This document shows positions 1 to 7,532 of a DNA stretch of 64,000 nt, one piece after another. How positions within the stretch are numbered: position 1 is the first letter of the stretch; every line of letters begins with the position of its first letter. The notes below the pieces were generated by a model that saw only the letters and a list, made by a program, of their open reading frames with translations, had not been told where the DNA came from and made no database searches. Made by a program: the position numbers and the translations under genes. This stretch comes from Streptomyces dioscori (GTDB taxonomy: Bacteria; Actinomycetota; Actinomycetes; Streptomycetales; Streptomycetaceae): the NCBI RefSeq assembly GCF_003024195.1, contig NZ_KZ679049.1, forward strand, positions 62,001 to 126,000, given 5' to 3'.

Positions 1-1
1 C

Positions 2-358
2 CTCACGCTGGCCGCCGGATATTTCCTGCCCGCGGGAGCACCCGGCTGGTTCTTCGTCCTCGCCGCGGGCATCGGGCTGGTCCTCGGTGGCAGCCAGGCG
101 CTCTCCCGGTCCCTGTTCTCGCATCTGGTGCCGCCCGGCAAGGAGGCCGAGTACTTCTCCGCGTACGAGATGAGCGACCGCGGCATGAGCTGGCTGGGCC
201 CGCTCCTGTTCGGCGTGACCTACCAGCTGACGGGCAGCTACCGGGACGCGATCCTCTCGCTCGTGGCCTTCTTCGTCCTGGGATTCGTGCTGCTCGCGAG
301 GGTCCCGGTGCGCCGGGCGGTGCGCGACGCGGGCAACCCCGTTCCCGCGAGGATTTAG
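2..358 (+). CDS. MFS transporter, UMF1-like, 3' end only
   Basis: Only the last 118 codons lie in the window; the 5' end is off the left edge. The visible part has two hydrophobic stretches (about residues 12-32 and 70-98 of the fragment) joined by a charged loop containing EAEYFSAYEMSDRG. That loop is typical of the UMF1/Atg22-like branch of the major facilitator superfamily, inner-membrane permeases whose substrate in Streptomyces is not known. The protein ends in a short basic tail (VPARI). The family name rests on recall of that conserved loop. The substrate cannot be inferred. Confidence 0.8.
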   Translation, partial: LTLAAGYFLPAGAPGWFFVLAAGIGLVLGGSQALSRSLFSHLVPPGKEAEYFSAYEMSDRGMSWLGPLLFGVTYQLTGSYRDAILSLVAFFVLGFVLLARVPVRRAVRDAGNPVPARI

Positions 359-444
359 CGCTCAGCGCCAAAGGGCGGTAGTGTACGCGTTTGGCCTGCC
401 AGGCGTACCGTTACTGCGCGTCAAAGATGCCGCAACACCGGGTG

Positions 445-462
445 ACATCTGCTGTCAGATGT
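445..462. promoter_or_regulatory. Inverted repeat upstream of rbpA
   Basis: ACATCTG and CAGATGT form a perfect 7-bp inverted repeat around a 4-bp spacer. It lies about 65 bp upstream of the sigma-R-like promoter of rbpA and 87 bp after the MFS stop codon. The short arms look more like a protein-binding site than a terminator. No regulator can be named. Confidence 0.35.
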
Positions 463-526
463 GACATACCGGGCGCAGGTGGGTACAACAACGGGCGGCT
501 ACGACGGCGACGCATGTCCCGGAGCG

Positions 527-552
527 GGAATCTTTACCGCCGACCGGACGTT
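527..552 (+). promoter_or_regulatory. Sigma-R-type promoter of rbpA
   Basis: GGAAT at 527-531 and GTT at 550-552 are separated by exactly 18 bp, matching the GGAAT-N18-GTT consensus of promoters read by the thiol-oxidative-stress sigma factor SigR. The predicted transcript start near 560 leaves about 55 nt before the rbpA ATG. In S. coelicolor rbpA is known to belong to the SigR regulon, so motif and gene agree. Confidence 0.8.
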
Positions 553-613
553 GACCGGATGACGACGACAGCGACACCTGTCCTGTGGGCGACAAGCCCG
601 GGAGGCACGATTC

Positions 614-988
614 ATGAGTGAGCGAGCTCTTCGCGGCACGCGCCTCGTGGTGACTAGCTACGAGACGGACCGCGGCATCGACCTGGCCCCGCGCCAGGCC
701 GTGGAGTACGCATGCGAGAAGGGCCATCGATTCGAGATGCCCTTCTCGGTGGAGGCGGAGATCCCGCCGGAGTGGGAGTGCAAGGTCTGCGGGGCCCAGG
801 CACTCCTGGTGGACGGCGACGGCCCTGAAGAGAAGAAGGCCAAGCCCGCGCGTACGCATTGGGACATGCTGATGGAACGGCGTACGCGAGAGGAGCTCGA
901 AGAGGTCCTCGAAGAGCGCCTGGCCGTGCTTCGATCCGGAGCCATGAACATTGCGGTCCACCCTCGGGACAGCCGCAAGTCCGCGTAG
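614..988 (+). CDS. rbpA: RNA polymerase-binding protein RbpA
   Basis: RbpA binds the principal sigma factor and core RNA polymerase in actinobacteria. It stabilises the holoenzyme, stimulates open-complex formation and affects rifampicin tolerance. The 124-residue product has the family's full length. Cys34, His38, Cys56 and Cys59 are the zinc-knuckle ligands (EYACEKGH and CKVCG). A basic linker and the C-terminal sigma-interaction helix pair (about residues 80-110, HWDMLMERRTREELEEVLEE) follow. The ATG is preceded by a strong Shine-Dalgarno, GGGAGG, at 600-605. The gene is monocistronic, behind a sigma-R-type promoter. Identification is firm. Confidence 0.97.
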   Translation: MSERALRGTRLVVTSYETDRGIDLAPRQAVEYACEKGHRFEMPFSVEAEIPPEWECKVCGAQALLVDGDGPEEKKAKPARTHWDMLMERRTREELEEVLEERLAVLRSGAMNIAVHPRDSRKSA

Positions 989-1109
989 CCCTTCAGGGGG
1001 CTGAGCGGCATACAGCGCACGCACGCGACCGCGGGCGCCGTGTCTTCGGACACGGTTCCTGCGGTTCTGTGCGTTTGCGTGGGGCTCGGGTGCGTTTCTG
1101 GGTGCGTGC

Positions 1110-1184
1110 GGGCCCACTGTGGCTGGGGTTGCGCAGTTCCCCGCGCCCCTAAAGGCAAAGGACTGCGCCGTTCCCCGCGCCCCT
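1110..1184 (-). repeat. Dispersed GC-rich repeat, two reverse copies
   Basis: The core (on the minus strand GGCGCGGGGAACTGCGC) ends near 1152 in the first copy, and a shorter second copy occupies 1161-1184 with the GGAACGGCGC variant. The first copy carries the degenerate flank (GCCCACTGTGGCTGGGG on the plus strand) seen with most family members. The same element recurs at eight other places in the window. Confidence 0.75.
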
Positions 1185-1219
1185 GGGTATCTCGGCCTCT
1201 CCGGCGCCCCCATGGCCCA

Positions 1220-1269
1220 CCCAGCCCCTCCGGCGTTTGAGGAGCGGGGGTTCGGGGGCGGAGCCCCTG
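1220..1269 (+). repeat. Second dispersed repeat type
   Basis: A segment of about 50 bp, beginning CCAGCCCCTCCGGCGTTTG and ending GGGGGCGGAGCCCCTG, resembles a second intergenic repeat that I remember as very common in Streptomyces genomes. It contains a short inverted repeat (GGGGC/GCCCC). Only one copy was noticed in this window, so the family assignment is from memory. Confidence 0.5.
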
Positions 1270-1298
1270 AGGTCGTGACGGGAACGGGTAGGGGCGGC

Positions 1299-1317
1299 GG
1301 GGGCGAAAAAAGCCCCC
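1299..1317. terminator. Bidirectional terminator between rbpA and fxsA
   Basis: GGGGGC and GCCCCC form a perfect 6-bp stem around a GAAAAAA loop, 26 bp beyond the fxsA stop codon. It could serve both convergent genes, and on the minus strand the loop gives a T-run. Confidence 0.55.
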
Positions 1318-1342
1318 ACCCACCCCGGGCGGCGGCCGGGCC

Positions 1343-1945
1343 TCAGCCCGTCAGGGGCGGGCGCGAGCCCTGGTTGTTCTCGTTCCCGTGGTCGCGCGGC
1401 GCGTCGTCGCGGATGACCTCACCCTGGACCACCTTGCCGTCGGGACGGTGAATCCGAGCCTGCTGGAACGCGCTCCCGAACGACCCCGAAGCCTCCCGCA
1501 CCTTCCGCTCGAACGTCCGCTCCGCGTACCGCGAGAGCCCCTTCTGCACGGGCGGCACGAGCAGAAGCAGCCCGAACACGTCGGAGATCAGCCCCGGCAG
1601 CATCAGGAGCAGCCCGCCGAGCATCATCAGGCCGTTGCCCTCGGAATTGGCCCTGCCCTGCGGCAACGCCCCGCTCTGCTGCTGTTGCAGCGTCTCGCTC
1701 AGCGCGCGAAAGGCCCGCCGCCCGGCCCGCTTGATGACCACGGAACCGAGGACGAACCCGCCGATCAGCAGCAGAAGCACCGCGAACCCGCTCGCCGCGC
1801 CCGCCACCACGGTCAGCAGCCAGATCTCCAGCACGAGCCACGCGGCCACGCCCAGGGGCAGGAACCTCAGCAGCCGTGAGCGCCGGGGCCGACGAGAGGT
1901 GGGGCCGGGGGCGGAGGAGGGCGGGATCGGTGCGCCAGTCGTCAT
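1343..1945 (-). CDS. fxsA: FxsA family membrane protein
   Basis: FxsA proteins are small inner-membrane proteins. The E. coli founder relieves exclusion of phage T7 by the F plasmid, and the normal role in actinobacteria is unknown. The 200-residue product has a basic proline-rich N-terminus (1-26), membrane segments at about 30-48, 52-70 and 105-130, and the family's motif PGLISDVFGLLLLVPP at 117-132. The C-terminal 60 residues are charged and presumably cytoplasmic (KVVQGEVIRDD). It lies 83 bp downstream of the mannose synthase gene and could be co-transcribed with it. The family call is firm and the function is open. Confidence 0.9.
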   Translation of the reverse strand: MTTGAPIPPSSAPGPTSRRPRRSRLLRFLPLGVAAWLVLEIWLLTVVAGAASGFAVLLLLIGGFVLGSVVIKRAGRRAFRALSETLQQQQSGALPQGRANSEGNGLMMLGGLLLMLPGLISDVFGLLLLVPPVQKGLSRYAERTFERKVREASGSFGSAFQQARIHRPDGKVVQGEVIRDDAPRDHGNENNQGSRPPLTG

Positions 1946-2028
1946 GCCTCCAGTGTGCCTGGCCAGGGCTCAGTACGGCATAAAGCGTAAAGAGGCGATC
2001 AGCCCTGCCTGTGCGATGGGGCGGCGGC

Positions 2029-2796
2029 TCAGGGCTTCTTGCGCCCCAGCACGCGCCCCGCCCGCTCCCCCACACCCCACGTGGTGACCCGCCACAGCGC
2101 CTCCACCAGGATGTCGCGGCTCATCTTGGAGTCGCCGAGTTCCCGTTCGACGAAGGTGATCGGCACCTCGACGACGTGACAGCCGGCCCGGACGGCCCGG
2201 CGGGCCAGGTCGACCTGGAAGCAGTACCCCTGCGAGGCGACCTCTCCGAGGCCGAGCCGTTCCAGGGTCTCGCTCCGGAAGGCCCGGTAGCCGCCGGTGA
2301 CGTCGCGGATCGGCACGTCGAGCAGGACCCGCGAGTACAGGCTTCCGCCGCGCGAGAGGAACTCACGGGACCTGGGCCAGTTCACCACCCTGCCGCCCGG
2401 TACCCAGCGGGACCCGAGCACCAGGTCGGCGCCCTTGAGCGCGGTCAGCAGCCGGGGCAGCTCCTCGGGCTGGTGGGAGCCGTCGGCGTCCATCTCGACC
2501 AGGACGCCGTACCCGTGCTCCAGGCCCCAGCCGAAGCCGGCGAGATAAGCGGCGCCCAGGCCTTCCTTGCCCTTGCGGTGCAGCACGTGGACGTGTTCGT
2601 CCTCGACGGCCAGCTCGTCGGCGAGCTTGCCGGTGCCGTCGGGGCTGTTGTCGTCGGCGATCAGGACGTGCGCCGCGGGTACGGCCGCCCGCACCCGGCC
2701 CACGATCCTCTTGATGTTCTCCGCCTCGTTGAAGGTCGGGATGATCACCAAGGTCGTGCCGAGCGGACCGAACCGTCGCTCAACGCCGTCGTTCAC
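2029..2796 (-). CDS. ppm1: Polyprenol monophosphomannose synthase
   Basis: This GT2-family enzyme transfers mannose from GDP-mannose to a polyprenyl phosphate at the cytoplasmic face of the membrane. The product is the donor for protein O-mannosylation and other extracytoplasmic mannosylation. The 255-residue protein carries the GT2 nucleotide-binding sequence IIPTFNEAENI (18-28), DDNSPDGT (48-55) and the metal-binding region EMDADGSHQP (101-110). A conserved GSRWVPGG and a C-terminal basic tail follow. It is the single-domain form, without the fused N-acyltransferase found in mycobacterial Ppm1. In S. coelicolor the orthologue is known to be needed for phiC31 infection, through receptor glycosylation. 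The start is GTG with AGGGGAAG just upstream. Confidence 0.93.
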   Translation of the reverse strand: MNDGVERRFGPLGTTLVIIPTFNEAENIKRIVGRVRAAVPAAHVLIADDNSPDGTGKLADELAVEDEHVHVLHRKGKEGLGAAYLAGFGWGLEHGYGVLVEMDADGSHQPEELPRLLTALKGADLVLGSRWVPGGRVVNWPRSREFLSRGGSLYSRVLLDVPIRDVTGGYRAFRSETLERLGLGEVASQGYCFQVDLARRAVRAGCHVVEVPITFVERELGDSKMSRDILVEALWRVTTWGVGERAGRVLGRKKP

Positions 2797-3331
2797 AGCT
2801 TCCCCTTAAAACTTCCGTGCGAGAGGGGCACCACCATAGCGAGCGCCGCTCTTCCCGCAGGTAAGGCACCGACTTGAAAAGTCGCACAACGGGGTCGTAC
2901 GAGGGGAAAAGGGGTCCCAGAAGCAGGGGAACTGCGGATCGGGGCCCGGCGCCCTTCGGGCCGACCTGGGACCCGCTGGCTGCGGGTCGACCGAAAGCCG
3001 TTGTCTACTGAGCGGCCGGGCCCCACCCGGGTCACACCATCCGGCCGGAACGTTCCCTCGCCCCGTGGCGCGGACGCTGGGCCTGGCTCCCAGTGGTGGT
3101 GCGCCGGTGCGGCACACCACCCCTGACCCAACTGCGCTGCGGCGACTGCGCGGAAGTTCACCGGCCGGACGTCCGGTGGTGGACCCGGCCGAACCTACCG
3201 GCCACCTGCCGCTCACTGTCAACAGTCGTTCCACCTGCGGTTTTCTCAGGAAACACCTGGTCAGCGGCGAGGATGCGCAGGTCGCGCGACAGCCCGTCGG
3301 ACCATGATCGGCGCCGCGCCACCCCGGGACA
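2797..3331. other. 535-bp intergenic region without a supported gene
   Basis: The region separates the amidohydrolase stop from the ppm1 start. Short frames exist on both strands, but none has family resemblance, an arranged ribosome-binding site or convincing codon structure. It contains two neighbouring GC-rich hairpins (2943-2988). It probably carries the ppm1 promoter and leader. Confidence 0.5.
2943..2988 (-). promoter_or_regulatory. Two tandem hairpins upstream of ppm1
   Basis: GGCCCG/CGGGCC (2943-2948 and 2957-2962) and GACCCGC/GCGGGTC (2970-2976 and 2982-2988, 5-nt loop) are adjacent perfect stems about 150 nt before ppm1. They could be a structured 5' leader or a terminator of the amidohydrolase transcript. 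Neither has a T-run. Confidence 0.3.
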
Positions 3332-4978
3332 TCACTCGTCCGGCCGTACGAATACGGTTCGACCGTCCACCACGGTGCGCAGACAGACGGGCAGGTCCGC
3401 GCCGGGTGACAGGTCGGGCAGTCCCGGGGTTCCGGAGCGGGGGTCGGTCGACCAGCGGGCCACCCGGTCGTCCGGGGCCTGGACCACGAGTTCCTCGGTG
3501 CGCCACACCGCGTAGTCCGCGGGCGCGCCCGGTACCAGGGACCCCGCGTCGTCCCGTCCGACCGCCCGCCAGCCGCCCCGCGTGTGCGCCGTGAAGGCGG
3601 CGCGCACGGACACCCGGTGTTCGGGCGTCCGGTGGAAGGCGGCGGCCCGGAGCGTGCCCCAGGGGTCGAGCGGTGTGACGGGGCTGTCGGAACCGAAGGC
3701 GAGCGGCACGCCGGCGCGCAGCAGAGCGGCGTAGGGGTTGAGCGTACGGGCGCGCTCGGCGCCCAGACGCTCGGCGTACATGCCGTCCTCGCCACCCCAC
3801 AGCGCGTCGAAGGCGGGCTGGACGGAGGCGGTGAGGCCGAGGTCGGCGAAACCGGCGATCGTCTCCGGTGTGAGCATCTCGGCATGCTCGACGCGGTGCC
3901 GGGCGGCGCGTACGCGGGCCAGGCCGACCTTCTCGGCGGCTGCGCGCATGCCGTCGACCACGGAGGCCACCGCGGCGTCCCCGATGGCGTGGAAGCCCGC
4001 CTGGAGCCCCGCCTCGGTGCACGCCACGACATGGGCGGCGACGGCATCGGTGTCCAGGTAGGCGGTACCCGTGTGGTCCGCGTCGGTGTACGGCCGGTGC
4101 AGACAGGCCGTGTGCGAACCGAGAGCGCCGTCCACGAAGAGGTCGCCCGCGGCGCCGGCCGCTCCCAGGGCGCGGGCCTTCGCCACGTCCTGCTCGGCCC
4201 AGTAGCCGACGACGCGGGGGCCCGCCACCTCGGCGGCGAGCCGCAGCAGCCCGGTGAAGTCGTCCTCGGAGGAGATCTCGGGGCCCGCGCACTCGTGCAC
4301 GGAGCCGATCCCGAGCGAGGCGGCGTGCTTCAGGGCCGCGCGCTGGGCCTCCGTGCGCTGCGCCGGGGTCACGGCCGCGAACGCGGCGGCGCGTACGGCG
4401 TGATGGGCGTCGCGGGTGAGGGGTTCGCCGTCCTGGAAGCCGGCGGCCCCGCGGACGCCCGGTGTCATGTCCAGCAGGGCCGTGGTGGTGACGGCCGAGT
4501 GGACGTCGATCCGGCTGAGGTAGAGGGGACGGCCGCCGGTGGCCTCGTCCAGCTCGTCGCGCCGCGGGGGCCGTCGCTCCGGCCAGCGGGAGGCGTCCCA
4601 GCCGTGGCCGAGGAGGACCCGGTCGCCGGGGCGGGAGGCGGCGAAGTCCCGTACGCGGGCGAGGGCGTCGCCGAGGGTGCGGGTGCCGGAGAGGTCGAGG
4701 CCGGTGAGGGCGAGTCCGGTGGCCGTGGTGTGCACGTGTGCGTCGGTGAACGCCGGGGTGACGAGCGCCCCTTCGAGGTCGACCACCTCGTCCACGCCGT
4801 CCGCGAACGCGTCGGCGGCGCCCTCCGAACCGACCCAGGCGACCTGTCCGCGTTCCACGACCATGGCGGTGGCGAACGGGTCGGCGGGGCTGTGCACTTC
4901 CCCGCCCCGCAGCAGCAAGGTCCGGGAAACCCCTGGGTGAATACGATCCGACTCGATATCGGCGGTGCTGTCACTCAT
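3332..4978 (-). CDS. Amidohydrolase family protein, YtcJ-like
   Basis: The protein is a metal-dependent hydrolase of the amidohydrolase superfamily, closest in layout to the YtcJ/LAF3-like group, whose substrates are mostly unknown. It has 548 residues from the ATG chosen here. A longer frame begins at 5005, but MSDSTADIE is the natural N-terminus. The N-terminal beta-sandwich is followed by the metal-binding FTDAHVHT (about 78-84, His81 and His83). The barrel carries DGALGSHTA, GFHAIGDAAV, HRVEHAEML and the late catalytic-aspartate region GSDSPVTPLDPW. The C-terminus returns to the sandwich (LVPGAPADYAVW). No signal peptide is visible, so it is cytoplasmic. It is flanked by intergenic regions and is probably monocistronic. 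The substrate cannot be inferred. Confidence 0.85.
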   Translation of the reverse strand: MSDSTADIESDRIHPGVSRTLLLRGGEVHSPADPFATAMVVERGQVAWVGSEGAADAFADGVDEVVDLEGALVTPAFTDAHVHTTATGLALTGLDLSGTRTLGDALARVRDFAASRPGDRVLLGHGWDASRWPERRPPRRDELDEATGGRPLYLSRIDVHSAVTTTALLDMTPGVRGAAGFQDGEPLTRDAHHAVRAAAFAAVTPAQRTEAQRAALKHAASLGIGSVHECAGPEISSEDDFTGLLRLAAEVAGPRVVGYWAEQDVAKARALGAAGAAGDLFVDGALGSHTACLHRPYTDADHTGTAYLDTDAVAAHVVACTEAGLQAGFHAIGDAAVASVVDGMRAAAEKVGLARVRAARHRVEHAEMLTPETIAGFADLGLTASVQPAFDALWGGEDGMYAERLGAERARTLNPYAALLRAGVPLAFGSDSPVTPLDPWGTLRAAAFHRTPEHRVSVRAAFTAHTRGGWRAVGRDDAGSLVPGAPADYAVWRTEELVVQAPDDRVARWSTDPRSGTPGLPDLSPGADLPVCLRTVVDGRTVFVRPDE

Positions 4979-5052
4979 ACCGACAGTCTCGCCCCTGCCC
5001 GGCACACCCCGTCCCCCGGGCCCCGCCGACCAGCCCCTTCATGGGCGCCCCT

Positions 5053-5170
5053 CCAGGGGCGCGGGGAACGGCGCGACCAGCCACGACGGACCCGCACGCA
5101 AAAACCCGCCGAACCCCCCACCCGCCCAGGGGCGCGGGGAACTGCGCGACCGGCCCCCACCGGCCCGCGG
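5053..5170 (+). repeat. Dispersed GC-rich repeat, two direct copies
   Basis: Two direct copies (5053-5097 and 5126-5170) start 73 bp apart between the amidohydrolase and Lrp genes. The first carries the flank ACCAGCCACGACGGACCCGC, shared almost exactly with the copy near 57990. The second carries the commoner CCCCCACCGGCCCGCGG flank. Confidence 0.75.
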
Positions 5171-5221
5171 ACGAACATCACGCCCCGGCCGGAAGGCCCG
5201 CGCACGGGGCAAGGGGCGCCG

Positions 5222-5662
5222 TCAGATCTTCGGCGGCCGAGCCTCGTACGGCGTGGAAAGAACCACAGTCGTCCGCGTGGACACCCCCGCCAGCGACCGC
5301 AGCCGCGCCAGCAGCTCCTCCAGCTCGTGCGGAGTGGCGACCCGCACCTTCAGGATGTAATTCTCGTCGCCGGCCACGCTGTGGCACGCCTCGATCTCCG
5401 GCACCCCCGCCAGCCGCTCGGCGATGTCGTCCGGCGCGCTGGGATCGAACGGTTTCACCGAGATGAACGCCGTCAGCGGCAGCCCCACCGCCTCCGGGTC
5501 GACGACCGCGGCATACCCGCGGATGACGCCGCGCTGCTCCAGCCGGCGCACCCGCTGGTGCACGGCCGACGTGGACAGGCCCGTGGCCTTGCCCAGGTCG
5601 GTGTAACTCATCCGCCCGTCTTCGACGAGCAGCTGCACGATGTGGCGGTCCAGCTCCTCCAT
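5222..5662 (-). CDS. Lrp/AsnC family transcriptional regulator
   Basis: The 146-residue product has the normal length and order for the family: a winged helix-turn-helix (about 18-47, YTDLGKATGLSTSAVHQRVRRLEQRGVI) followed by the RAM ligand-binding domain (about 65-140). Such proteins form octamers or dimers and respond to amino acids or related small molecules. ATG at 5662 (MEELDRHIV) was chosen because the frame upstream has no family similarity. It is divergent from the gene at 5858, and an inverted repeat sits between the two. The ligand and targets are not visible. Confidence 0.88.
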   Translation of the reverse strand: MEELDRHIVQLLVEDGRMSYTDLGKATGLSTSAVHQRVRRLEQRGVIRGYAAVVDPEAVGLPLTAFISVKPFDPSAPDDIAERLAGVPEIEACHSVAGDENYILKVRVATPHELEELLARLRSLAGVSTRTTVVLSTPYEARPPKI

Positions 5663-5726
5663 GGCGGAGAACCTACAGTGCCCTTGATCCCCCCGGTAAC
5701 CGGCCGGGTCGGGCACCTGCGGTCAG

Positions 5727-5746
5727 CATGTGACGAACACCACATG
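5727..5746. promoter_or_regulatory. Inverted repeat between divergent lrp-like and hypothetical genes
   Basis: CATGTG and CACATG are separated by 8 bp, 65 bp upstream of the Lrp-type start and 112 bp upstream of the rightward gene. It could be an autoregulatory operator. The arms are short, so support is modest. Confidence 0.35.
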
Positions 5747-5857
5747 ACACCGCCCGCTTCCGTGATGTTCTCGTGATTACCGCGCAGGCGGGACGGGAAG
5801 TGCTTGCTGTGGCCGAGGTCGCAGCACCTTGTCGGCCCATCCGAGGGGGAGTAACCC

Positions 5858-6295
5858 ATGCAGAGTCTCAAGCGTCTTGGACGTACCGCGCCCAAGCGGC
5901 AGCAGTCGGTCTTCGAACCCGAGCCGGAGGGCGTCGAACCGGACGCCCTGGACGGCGAGGAGATCGACGCGTACGACACCTTCGAGATGTACCGGGTGAT
6001 CTGCCCGGACTGCGCGCAGCCCATCGCGCTGCTGGCGGACGAGGAGAGCCTGCCGGAGCACGCGCTCTGCGCGTCGCCGTGGAACCCCTTCGGACTCACG
6101 GTCTGCGCGGGTACGGGCCGCGCGGCGGCCGACGCCCAGCCCGCCGACGAGACGATGGAGATCCAGGAGCAGGAGACCGCCCTGCTGTTGACGCTCCCGC
6201 AGGGACTCGACTGGCGGACCCAGCCCTTCTCGCACGTCGGAGGCCCCGGCTCGCGCCCCATGCAGGTGCCGGTGATGCGGCGCCTGGCCGCCTAG
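5858..6295 (+). CDS. Conserved hypothetical protein, Cys-rich
   Basis: I do not recognise a named family. The 145-residue acidic protein has four cysteines at 49, 52, 71 and 83. The first two form CPDC and the fourth lies in LTVCAG, an arrangement that could hold one zinc ion. The N-terminus is basic (MQSLKRLGRT) and there is no signal peptide or membrane segment. A good Shine-Dalgarno (GAGGGGGAG, around 5839-5847) precedes the ATG and the codons have strong GC3 bias, so the gene is real. Its position divergent from an Lrp regulator is the only functional hint. Confidence 0.75.
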   Translation: MQSLKRLGRTAPKRQQSVFEPEPEGVEPDALDGEEIDAYDTFEMYRVICPDCAQPIALLADEESLPEHALCASPWNPFGLTVCAGTGRAAADAQPADETMEIQEQETALLLTLPQGLDWRTQPFSHVGGPGSRPMQVPVMRRLAA

Positions 6296-6374
6296 GACCT
6301 GGCCGGTCGCCCGGCCCGCCTTGGACCTGTCCGGTCCCGCACGGCCGAGACCCCGCCGAAGCGCTGAAGGGTCC

Positions 6375-7493
6375 TCAATCCCTGTAATCGCCCTGCACCA
6401 TGGCCCGCAGGCTGTCGTGGTGCAGGATCAGCGTGTCCGGATCCGCCGGGACGTCGCTCTCGCCGAAGTGCACCTGCCGGTAGGCGACGCGCAGCATGAC
6501 GACGGCGTGCCGCAGGGCCGCGTACAGGATGTGGAAGTCCATGTCCCGGGGTGGGTGGCCGGTGAGTTCGGCGTAGCGCGCCTCGACCCGGTCCCTGCGC
6601 AGGAAGCCGGGCAGTCCGTGCTGCCCGAAGCTCTCCGTGAGGTCCTGGAAGAAGCGGTGCAGGTAGATCATCCAGCCGAGGTCGACCTCGCGCGGGCCCA
6701 GTGCCGCCATCTCCCAGTCGAGGACGGCGGCGGGCTCGAAACCGTCGTAGATGACGTTCCCGATGCGTGCGTCGCCCCAGCTGAGCACCGTTTCGCCCTC
6801 GTCGCGCGGCCAGAGCGCGTCGAGCCGGTCGAAGGCGTCCTCGATGAGCGGGGAGCGTGACAGCCCGTCAACCACCCAGGCGTAGTAGGCGCGTTGCGCC
6901 GCCACGTGACAGCGCAGCGGGCTCCCCGCTCCGGGACCGGCGAGGAAACCGGCCTCCTTGACCGGTACCTGGTCGTGCAGCCGGGCGAGGAGGCCGACCG
7001 ACGCCGTCTCCAGCCGTTCGCGCTCGGACTCGCTCGCGGCGTGCAGCCAATTGCCCTCGTACGTATAGGGCATGACGTCGGGCGGTACGCGCCCCTCGAC
7101 GCGCTCCATGACGAAGAAGGGCGCCCCGAGCGGTCCCGGATCCTCCTCCAGCCACAGCACGCGTGGCACGGGGACGTCCGTGCGGTCCGCGACCAGCCGC
7201 ATGACGCGGTACTGCCGTGGCAGGTCGTAGACGGGGAAGACGGTGTACGCCGCCGGGTCCGCCGCGAGCCTCAACGCGCAGGCGCGGGCAGGTGGTTCGG
7301 GGTGCTCGATGTCGAAGAGCAGGGTCTCGCTCGACATCCCGTTGGAGGCGGGGACGCGGACGTCGACCGCCTCCGCGCCGGGCAGCCGGGTGGCGAGCCA
7401 CGCGCTCAGCCGCCGCGCGATCTCCTCCGGATCACGGGTCGTCGTACGAGGTCGAGGTCGAGGTCCAGGGCGGGGACGGGGTGCCTCAGCCAT
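6375..7493 (-). CDS. Phosphotransferase family protein, APH/ACAD10-like fold
   Basis: The 372-residue product has the aminoglycoside-phosphotransferase/choline-kinase fold. The catalytic loop is WGDARIGN (239-246, Asp241 and Asn246), followed by the metal-binding Asp259 in LDWE. The N-lobe has a kinase-like SSETLLFDIE strand. The usual HGD is WGD, as in the subgroup related to the kinase domain of eukaryotic ACAD10/ACAD11. Members often sit near acyl-CoA dehydrogenases and are thought to phosphorylate small or hydroxyacyl substrates rather than antibiotics. It follows the upstream gene by 39 bp and is probably co-transcribed with it. The N-terminal PRPRPGPRPRPR stretch is low-complexity. The substrate is unknown, and a resistance function should not be assumed. 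Confidence 0.82.
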   Translation of the reverse strand: MAEAPRPRPGPRPRPRTTTRDPEEIARRLSAWLATRLPGAEAVDVRVPASNGMSSETLLFDIEHPEPPARACALRLAADPAAYTVFPVYDLPRQYRVMRLVADRTDVPVPRVLWLEEDPGPLGAPFFVMERVEGRVPPDVMPYTYEGNWLHAASESERERLETASVGLLARLHDQVPVKEAGFLAGPGAGSPLRCHVAAQRAYYAWVVDGLSRSPLIEDAFDRLDALWPRDEGETVLSWGDARIGNVIYDGFEPAAVLDWEMAALGPREVDLGWMIYLHRFFQDLTESFGQHGLPGFLRRDRVEARYAELTGHPPRDMDFHILYAALRHAVVMLRVAYRQVHFGESDVPADPDTLILHHDSLRAMVQGDYRD

Positions 7494-7532
7494 GCCACCA
7501 CCACCGCCCCTTCGCGACCCGCACGTTCCTCC

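Larger units (their letters stand above)
989..1342. other. Intergenic region with repeats and a terminator
   Basis: This 354-bp gap lies between convergent rbpA and fxsA. No credible gene was seen in it. It holds two reverse-oriented copies of the window's dispersed GC-rich repeat, one copy of a second repeat type, and a hairpin. These are listed separately. Confidence 0.7.

Noticed and set aside
3065..3307. An 80-codon frame in the ppm1 upstream region
   Set aside because: It has no arranged ribosome-binding site and the product resembles no family. Third-position bias is not better than in competing frames.
3584..5776. A 730-codon plus-strand frame
   Set aside because: It is antisense to the amidohydrolase and Lrp genes, which have clear family motifs. 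The composition (G, V, R, A, E-rich) is that of a shadow frame.
6375..7493. Annotation as an aminoglycoside resistance phosphotransferase
   Set aside because: The fold is shared, but the loop is WGD instead of HGD and the neighbours are lipid-type genes. The ACAD10/11-like kinase branch fits better.
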